From NCBI GenBank assembly GCA_036939755.1, contig JALLAZ010000643.1:1-13151 (forward strand): a DNA stretch of 13,151 nucleotides, given 5' to 3'. The notes below the pieces were generated by a model, which did not search any database, was not told the DNA's origin, and worked only from the letters and a program-made list of their open reading frames with translations. Of this stretch, positions 7,653 through 13,151 are shown piece after piece (the first letter of the stretch is position 1; every line of letters begins with the position of its first letter). Made by a program: the position numbers and the translations under genes. This DNA is from Stephanodiscus triporus (Eukaryota > Bacillariophyta > Thalassiosirophyceae > Thalassiosirales > Thalassiosiraceae).

Positions 7653-8540
7653 ATGGTCAATCGAATATTCGCCTGCCTCGTCCTCGCGACCGCGACGGCA
7701 TCTGGCGCCACGGCATTCACCGCCCCCCACGGAGCATATCTGCCAACATCTACCGTCTCGCCTTCCTCCTCTTCCACGGCCATCCACGCCGCCGCGGACG
7801 CTGCATCCTCTCGCCGGGACCTGCTCGCCCGCGCCGGCTCCGCCATCGCCGCCGCCATCGTCGCCGGCGTCGCCGCGTCCTCCCCGTCGAGTCCCGCCCT
7901 AGCCGCCGCGTCGGCCGACCCTCCCACGCCCGAGGAGATCGAGCGCATAAGGACCGGGTACGAGAACATACGGTACCTCCTCGCCAATTGGGAGAAGGAG
8001 ACGACCGTATGCCGCGAGAACGGGGGGGAATGCAAGCGAGACGCGGACGCGTGCAGGAGGTACCTTGGCCTGAGGAGCACGACCGACCCGCTCTTTCAGA
8101 TCGAGAAGGTCTTCGCGAAGGTCAAGTACATGGACGACATCGATCCGGAGAAGTTGGAATCGTTCTTCGAGGCGACGGAGGATTGGTGAGTGAATAAAAA
8201 GAAAAAAAGAAACAAACGATTCTGGGGTCCCTCCTCCTTGCCTTCTCGTACGATCTAGATATATGTCTTTGGATTATTACATTCGATCGACAAAAAGCTG
8301 CTTAGCCTCAAATTGTTCATTTATCCGTTTGGATATGTATATATATGTATATGTATACTTAGGAATACGGCCATGAACATGTCAAACAGCATGGCCTTCA
8401 TCTCGCAATTTGCCGAATACAACCCCGGAGGAGGCAAGGATGAAGTGTTGAAATACTTGAACGAAGCCCAGACGCAGGTTATCCTCGCAGAGAAGGCTTT
8501 GAAAGTGATTTTGGATTGCGTCACTTCGTCGGCGGCATGA
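7653..8540 (+). CDS. Thylakoid-lumen protein with tripartite targeting (possibly a photosystem II-associated Psb31/PsbQ-like protein), 2 exons, 236 aa
   Basis: Exons 7653-8185 and 8363-8540. An ER signal (residues 1-21) ends at ATA-F22-TAP, a variant of the diatom ASAFAP cleavage motif with the key Phe. A short Ser/Thr/Ala-rich transit region follows. Next is a twin-arginine thylakoid signal: R54-R55, then the hydrophobic stretch AGSAIAAAIVAGVAA, ending in an ALA-type cleavage site near residue 84. The mature part is about 150 aa, predicted helical, with YLLANWEKETTVC (108-120), further Cys at 127 and 134, LGLRSTTDPLF (138-148), and a C-terminal helix rich in Ala, Lys and Glu. Delivery to the lumen by the Tat route is well supported. 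A link to photosystem II (Psb31-like helix bundle) is only an impression from length, topology and sequence style. The start at 7653 has the context GCCACCATGG; the in-frame ATG at 7548 would place extra residues before the signal peptide and is less likely. Confidence 0.85.
8186..8362 (+). other. Intron of the lumen-protein gene
   Basis: Donor GTGAGT after TG, acceptor ACTTAG before G, so the split codon is TGG and the protein continues EDWNTAMNMSNSMAF. Length 177 nt. The 3' part is a TATG/TATA-rich simple sequence (about 8335-8357). Confidence 0.92.
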
Positions 8541-9008
8541 AAAATAGTGCCCACCCGCGATGAATCATGGATGGCGTGTGAAGGGGGGGGGGGGGCACAG
8601 TGGATGGTGTGAATGCGCCGTTGACGACTGCACCGAGGCATAATGTATCCGCGGAGGCGAATATATTTCGAATCACTATTTCATGCGTGATGACTAATAT
8701 TGAACAACCAATGATCTGGGAGTGCGTATCTTTTTGGGTTCGATCTACTTCTCTGATTTCAACACATTGTAGCTCGGGTTAAGTACTGTTGACTGGCATT
8801 AAATTAATGGATATGGACGCGAATAAAATTAAGACTTGATTATTGAGGTTGTGGTGTATGTGGCCAAGACTAATGACGGTCAACATAATCGATGCGATGA
8901 ACTCGCGATGAACTCATAGTAAAAAGTAGACACTCCAGCCAGCCTCGATCTCTTTTTCGAGCGCATTTTTGGGGACGCCGCCTATACCTTCCCTTCCCCT
9001 TTTGTTCG
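8541..9008. other. Intergenic region between convergent lumen-protein and BolA genes
   Basis: Holds the two 3' flanks. A run of 13 G lies at 8583-8595. Otherwise AT-rich with no credible coding sequence; the short open frame at 8600-8782 has no protein features. Confidence 0.55.
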
Positions 9009-9287
9009 TCACGCATCCCCCTTCTTCTTCTCCCACTGTTCCCCCGTCCACGCCTTGATTTGAAGCGCGTGTATTTCCTCGAATAAACCCCTCTCTTTCA
9101 AATGAGTTTGTACCTCACGATGACGTTTCAGTGGCGGCATCCCTTCGAATGAATTAGTGACGACCGTCAGCTCGAGTTTGGCACCACATCCATCCGAGTG
9201 GTCAACGATTATGCATTCCAAGGCATCGGGGTATCGTTTTTGCACCTTTTTTTTTCGTTTCATGATATTGGGGACGGTTTCATTCAT
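9009..9287 (-). CDS. BolA-like protein, 92 aa
   Basis: Small protein of the BolA family, which binds monothiol glutaredoxins through a shared [2Fe-2S] cluster and acts in iron sensing or iron-sulfur cluster maturation. The family pattern is complete: ALECIIVDHSDGCGAKLEL (22-40), FEG (47-49), LKRHR (53-57), IHAL (72-75) and QWEKKK at the end. Cys34 in the loop and His73 in the last helix are the positions expected to bind the cluster. Length matches cytosolic BolA2-type members (80-95 aa). No targeting peptide is evident: the N-terminus is short and Lys/Arg-rich. An internal Met at residue 9 is an alternative start, and an upstream exon cannot be excluded. It sits alone, convergent with the lumen-protein gene. 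Confidence 0.9.
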   Translation of the reverse strand: MNETVPNIMKRKKKVQKRYPDALECIIVDHSDGCGAKLELTVVTNSFEGMPPLKRHREVQTHLKERGLFEEIHALQIKAWTGEQWEKKKGDA

Positions 9288-10422
9288 TGACGTTAGTTTT
9301 TATTCTTCATCGCGAAGGAGATTCAACGCGGATGATGCGGGGTCGATGTCACAAAAATCAATGCCTAATAAGAGCGAATAACCATACTTCGATTTCCCAA
9401 CCTGCTGCTGCCCAGATCAATCCGTTGTTTCTCACCTCCTCTTTTACTCGATCAGCGAGGGAACAAGAATCGCTCATTGTGCGCTGGGAGTGGGGAAAAG
9501 TATCTATCTCGGCTTGGTTTCGTCTCTTCCATCCCTTTTCCAATTCACGTCATGTCATGATGATGTTTTCTTTTAATGGACTTTTTTTTCCCGCCAATAA
9601 TGAGAGCGGAATGTGCGTCTCTCCTCCTTGAACTTTTTCGGAAATAATCACACCCAGGCGGGAATCGCTGTATGAATTCCAACGTCAGAGATAGGAGGAG
9701 TAAGTTGTAGTCACAGATTCGGAGAGCGGGAAAATAATAGAGAGAAAAGAGGAAAAAAAGAAGTCACACTCTCACTCAGTGGATCGACTCCGCTCCCAGC
9801 CATCCACCATCCCGCCGGTCGAATTTGCGCGGTAAAAACGGTCCGAAAATCCAATTTTCGGTATCCTCTTTGGGCGATAGTGATTCCGACATTGACCTTC
9901 AGGACAAATTTGTCCATGTCAAAATAGTTACGACATTGTACCGATTCCGTCGGAGGGGGGGTTCTCATCGCTGCGCGGGAAAAAAGCAAAAAAGAACAGT
10001 CGAGCGCCCTATCTATCTAATTAACAGAGAATCATTCAAGGGCATAGGATTCGTCCCTAGTAGAGCTTCCCTCGTAAACCATGACCGTCAGCGGAGGTGT
10101 GTAAATCGAAAAATTTCGCCTCCAACATCCCCGCGCTCCTCTCGGATATCGAATCAATATTATTTGTACTCTTTTGCCGCCTCTTGGCCCCGGAACCGGC
10201 ATAGCGAATCTCTCGGAGGCAGTTTCGTCTCTTTCATTTTATATAATTGTTTTGTGCGAATCCTTACACGAGTCTGAGAGTGCCACCCCCCTTACAAGTC
10301 TCTGTGATTGGACCACAACACCAGAGAGAAGGAAGAATCGCGAATGCCCATACAAGATTGGGGCGAAGTGACCATCCATACAAGATAGGACGACGAGGTA
10401 GGGGGGGAGGGGTGGTAGAAAC
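9288..10422. other. Gene-poor region upstream of the BolA gene and the low-complexity gene
   Basis: About 1.1 kb holding the upstream flanks of two divergent genes (BolA on minus, the low-complexity gene on plus). The longest open frames (9825-10277 plus, 9711-9989 minus) lack domains, signals or convincing composition, and the plus one opens with TTG. I see no RNA gene or mobile-element feature. Confidence 0.5.
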
Positions 10423-13151
10423 ATGACGCCGAGGACGACGAGGGTGACAAGGGCGACGAGGGCGACGAGGGCCTCGCCCGCCGACCCTGCCGACGCGGCC
10501 TTGCCCCCCCGGCCGCGTCGGTCGCCCGACCCGCCACCCCAAGACGAAGAAGATGAAGAAGAAGAAGACGAAGAAGACGAGGATGACGGGCGGTACATGA
10601 TGCTCCGTCATTCCGACGACGAAGACGAAGACGACGACGCCGGCGGCGGCGGCGGCGGCGGGGGACCGCATCACATACCCAAGAGTCCCGAGCTGCCGAG
10701 GACGCCCGATCGCGGGGGAGGCGGAGGCGTCGTCGACGCCGGGGCCGCGGCCCGCGCGACATCGTCCATGCCGACGTCGATTGCCGCCGACGGGGCCTCG
10801 GCCTTGTCGTCGTCCTCGTCGCGAGGCATCAAGTTCACGGTCGGCGCCCCCCCCCCCGCCGCCGCGACGACGACGACGACCGCGACCTCCGACGTCCCGA
10901 TCCTCCGCCCTCCGTCCTTCCCGGAAGACATCGGGGGGGGGTCGGGAGGGGCGGCGGCGGCCCAGCTAGTCGCGGCCCCGAGCTGGGGGTCCATCGACAT
11001 ACGACAGGTGGGGACGTTCGATCACTGTTGCGACGGCGGGGGCAGCGACGCCTCCCCCTCCTCGTCATCGACCGGCGGCGGCGTCGTCGTCGTCGATCAT
11101 CAGGCCAACGTCATCACCCCCGCCCAGACGGCGAGGAAGGGCCGCGGCGCCCCGACGACGACGGCGGCGGCGGCGCCGACTGCACACTCGTCCTCGTCCG
11201 CAGGTAACAACTTCGTTTACCCCCCCTCGAGTCCGATCAAGGCATCGACGACGTGCGACGCGGGCGGTCCGTCGGCGTCCGACGACTCGTCGTCGTCGTC
11301 GTCGTCGTCCCCCGCGTCATCGCCTCCGTTGGGGACCTCCTGCCCCCCCCCGCCGAGGAGGTCGTCCCCGGTGGTCGAGATGGAGGACGAATACGAGTAC
11401 GAGGACGACGAATGCGCGGACGACGACGGGTACGAGGATGAGGAGGAGACGGTGCCGGCGGAGTGGTCTCCGCCCCAGAATGCGAGCCTCAGGAGGCGGC
11501 GAGGCGCTGGCGATGGCGGCGGTCGCCGTCCTCCGTCGATACCTTCCGCCTCGATGGGACCGACGCCGCCGCGACCGCAGTTCGTACGACGCCGACGCCC
11601 GGGCCCGGGGGAGGTCGGCGGGGCGGGGGGGGCGGGGCGGCCGCCGCCCCCCCCTCCCCGGCTCGTCAACCTGTCGTCGGGATCGGGATCGGGCGACTCG
11701 CGCGAGGAGGCGCGGGCGGCGGGGGGCGACGATCCCTACTGCGTCGGCGTCGCCGCCGCCAACGGCGGCCCCTCCGGTCGCGATCGTCGTCCGGGGGGAC
11801 GGATACAGGTCGTGGGCGGCGGTAGTACGGATATGTCCCCGTGGGGCGGCATCGTGAGTCGCAGTCGCAGCGCAGAGAGCGGCGGCGGCGGCGCGGCGGG
11901 GATGGGAGCGGGATCGTCGGTGGGCGGGAGCAACGAGTGGGAGCCTCCACGTCCCACGAGGCAGCCGATGGTCCCGCCGCCGGGGCCGCCGGTCCAAGGC
12001 GTCGGCGGCGGGCACGGCACGACCGGCCATCCTCATCAATACTCGAATCCCCATTACGTCACGTGAGTAGTTTTTCTTCGCCATTCGTTTTTTTTAGGGG
12101 AGGGTGGGGGGGGGGGAGNGGAGGGGGGGGGGGGGAATTCGTCGTCCTTGCGCTTTCTTGCCTCGACATCGCTCAATCATTATTTTTTCCCCGGCGGCGT
12201 TTTTATCACCCACTCACCCGCGCATCCTTGATCGTTTCGACTACCAGGTGGGACTATTACGGCGGACAGAGGCCTCCTCACCACCCGCCGCCTTACTCCC
12301 CGGAAGGACAACCGAGCCCCTCGTTGGCCTACCCGGGACCGCCACCACAATCGTCCTACCCGCCCGACGCCGGGGGTTACGCCCCGTATCCGTCGTCTTA
12401 TCCTCCGCAGTACCAGCAATTTCGTCCGTCCCAATACCCGCCCCACCATCCTGCCTACTCGCAGTACCCCCATCCCCATCCCCATCCCCATCACTACCGC
12501 CATTCTCATCATCCAGGCGTCCCTCCCCCGGGATCCGGTGGCGTCGTCCTCGAAGACCGGGACGACAAACGAGTCCCCGAAGAATCCCGTCCGTTACTCA
12601 AGAATTACGATCCAGAAGTCGACGGCGTTGGAAAAGTACGTCCGCAGTTCCAGAACGTCAAGAGGGGCAAGTCCTCCGTCGCGGCCAAGGTCAAGATTGA
12701 CCGCGGCATCGCGAGACTAGGGACCTCCGACGCGGTTGCCGTCCCCCCTGACTCCAGTGGGGGCAGGGCGGCGCATCTGTCGAGTGAGGACGCGCCGACG
12801 GCGAATACGGGCGAGTTTGCCCCGCACACACCGAGACGCAGGAGGAGACGCAATCCCTCGGAGAAGGCCGCCGCGGCGGCGGCAATGGCGGCGGCGGCCG
12901 CGGTCTCGATGAGGGAACGCAAGAGGAAGGATGCCGTCGCCGCCGAAGCCAAAGCCGTCAAGAGGGAAGTGGAGGAGGCGAGGGATGACGGCACCGACGA
13001 CGAAGATGATATCCCCAACCACGTGGCGACGGGGACTGACGCCGCCAGTATCTCGATGACCGGGGTCATCGCCATGGGGGGCATGGCGATCGTGACGAGT
13101 TCTTTCTCCGAGGAGGAACTTAAGACCCTGGGATCCGGCGACGACGAGGAC
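10423..13151 (+). CDS. Low-complexity Pro/Gly/Ser/Asp-rich protein, 2 exons, 3' end outside window
   Basis: I do not recognise the family. Exons are 10423-12062 and 12248 to beyond the window, giving at least 848 residues. Exon 1 starts with Thr-Arg repeats, then an acidic run of Asp and Glu (about 41-56), poly-Gly, Ser and Pro tracts, a second acidic stretch, and Gly-rich segments. Exon 2 begins WDYYGGQRPP and is rich in Tyr-Pro, then a His-Pro repeat (621-628). It becomes less biased from about residue 635: LLKNYDPEVDG, FQNVKRGKSS, a cluster of six Arg (about 743-748) usable as a nuclear signal, a poly-Ala run, a charged helix-like stretch and an acidic segment. The combination suggests a disordered nuclear protein, for example a transcription or chromatin factor, with any folded domain beyond the window. 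That is inference. Reading through the junction keeps one open frame to the edge. Confidence 0.75.
12063..12247 (+). other. Intron of the low-complexity gene, G-rich, contains an N
   Basis: Donor GTGAGT after AC and acceptor TACCAG before G give a split ACG Thr codon, then TGG GAC TAT TAC in a frame that stays open for 301 codons. Length 185 nt. Positions 12097-12135 are almost all G, with an unresolved base at 12119, so the exact length is uncertain. Confidence 0.85.
12468..12491 (+). repeat. Tandem CCCCAT hexamer, four copies
   Basis: In-frame hexanucleotide repeat coding for alternating His and Pro within exon 2 of the low-complexity gene. It probably varies in copy number. Confidence 0.85.

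Noticed and set aside
8735..8750. Possible tRNA B-box-like GGGTTCGATCT
   Set aside because: No matching A-box or cloverleaf could be built around it.
9825..10277. 150-codon plus-strand open frame
   Set aside because: Opens with TTG, has no domain, signal or codon bias like the neighbouring genes, and lies in AT-rich flanking sequence.
11317..12084. 255-codon minus-strand open frame in the low-complexity gene
   Set aside because: Its Arg-rich content is the complement of repeat codons, and the plus-strand frame continues correctly through a splice junction.

Overview
This is eukaryotic nuclear DNA, most probably from a diatom and perhaps a centric one. The evidence is five short introns, all opening with the donor GTGAGT; a protein with an ER signal ending in an ASAFAP-like 'ATAFTAP' step followed by a twin-arginine thylakoid signal, which is typical of plastids bounded by four membranes; GC-rich coding sequence full of TCG/GAC triplet repeats; and compact genes about 0.2 to 1 kb apart. 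The species call is inference.

Layout from left to right. (1) 207-2667, +: a DHHC protein S-acyltransferase in four exons (612 aa), whose catalytic core is cut by three introns and includes a 20-nt microexon. (2) 3109-3653, +: a broken or wrongly read small gene whose C-terminal half looks like genuine protein. (3) 3859-5009, +: a decayed gene that ends in a recognisable MYND zinc finger and carries at least one in-frame stop, a frameshift at a run of seven G, a second frame change, and a damaged end. (4) 5485-7458, -: a class I SAM-dependent methyltransferase of the RNA-methylase type (657 aa) with an N-terminal signal sequence. (5) 7653-8540, +: a two-exon thylakoid-lumen protein that shares a 194-bp divergent promoter region with gene 4. 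(6) 9009-9287, -: a BolA-like protein (92 aa), probably a partner of monothiol glutaredoxins. (7) 10423-13151+, +: a two-exon, very low-complexity Pro/Gly/Ser/Asp/His-rich protein that runs off the right end of the window.

The genes do not form an operon or an obvious pathway. They look like an ordinary stretch of diatom chromosome with independent genes, one clearly decayed gene and one doubtful one. I see no transposase, reverse transcriptase, tRNA, rRNA or CRISPR array. I found no clearly new biological system. The points most worth a second look are the MYND pseudogene, the fragmented DHHC core with its microexon, and the long G-runs placed just after two splice donors.
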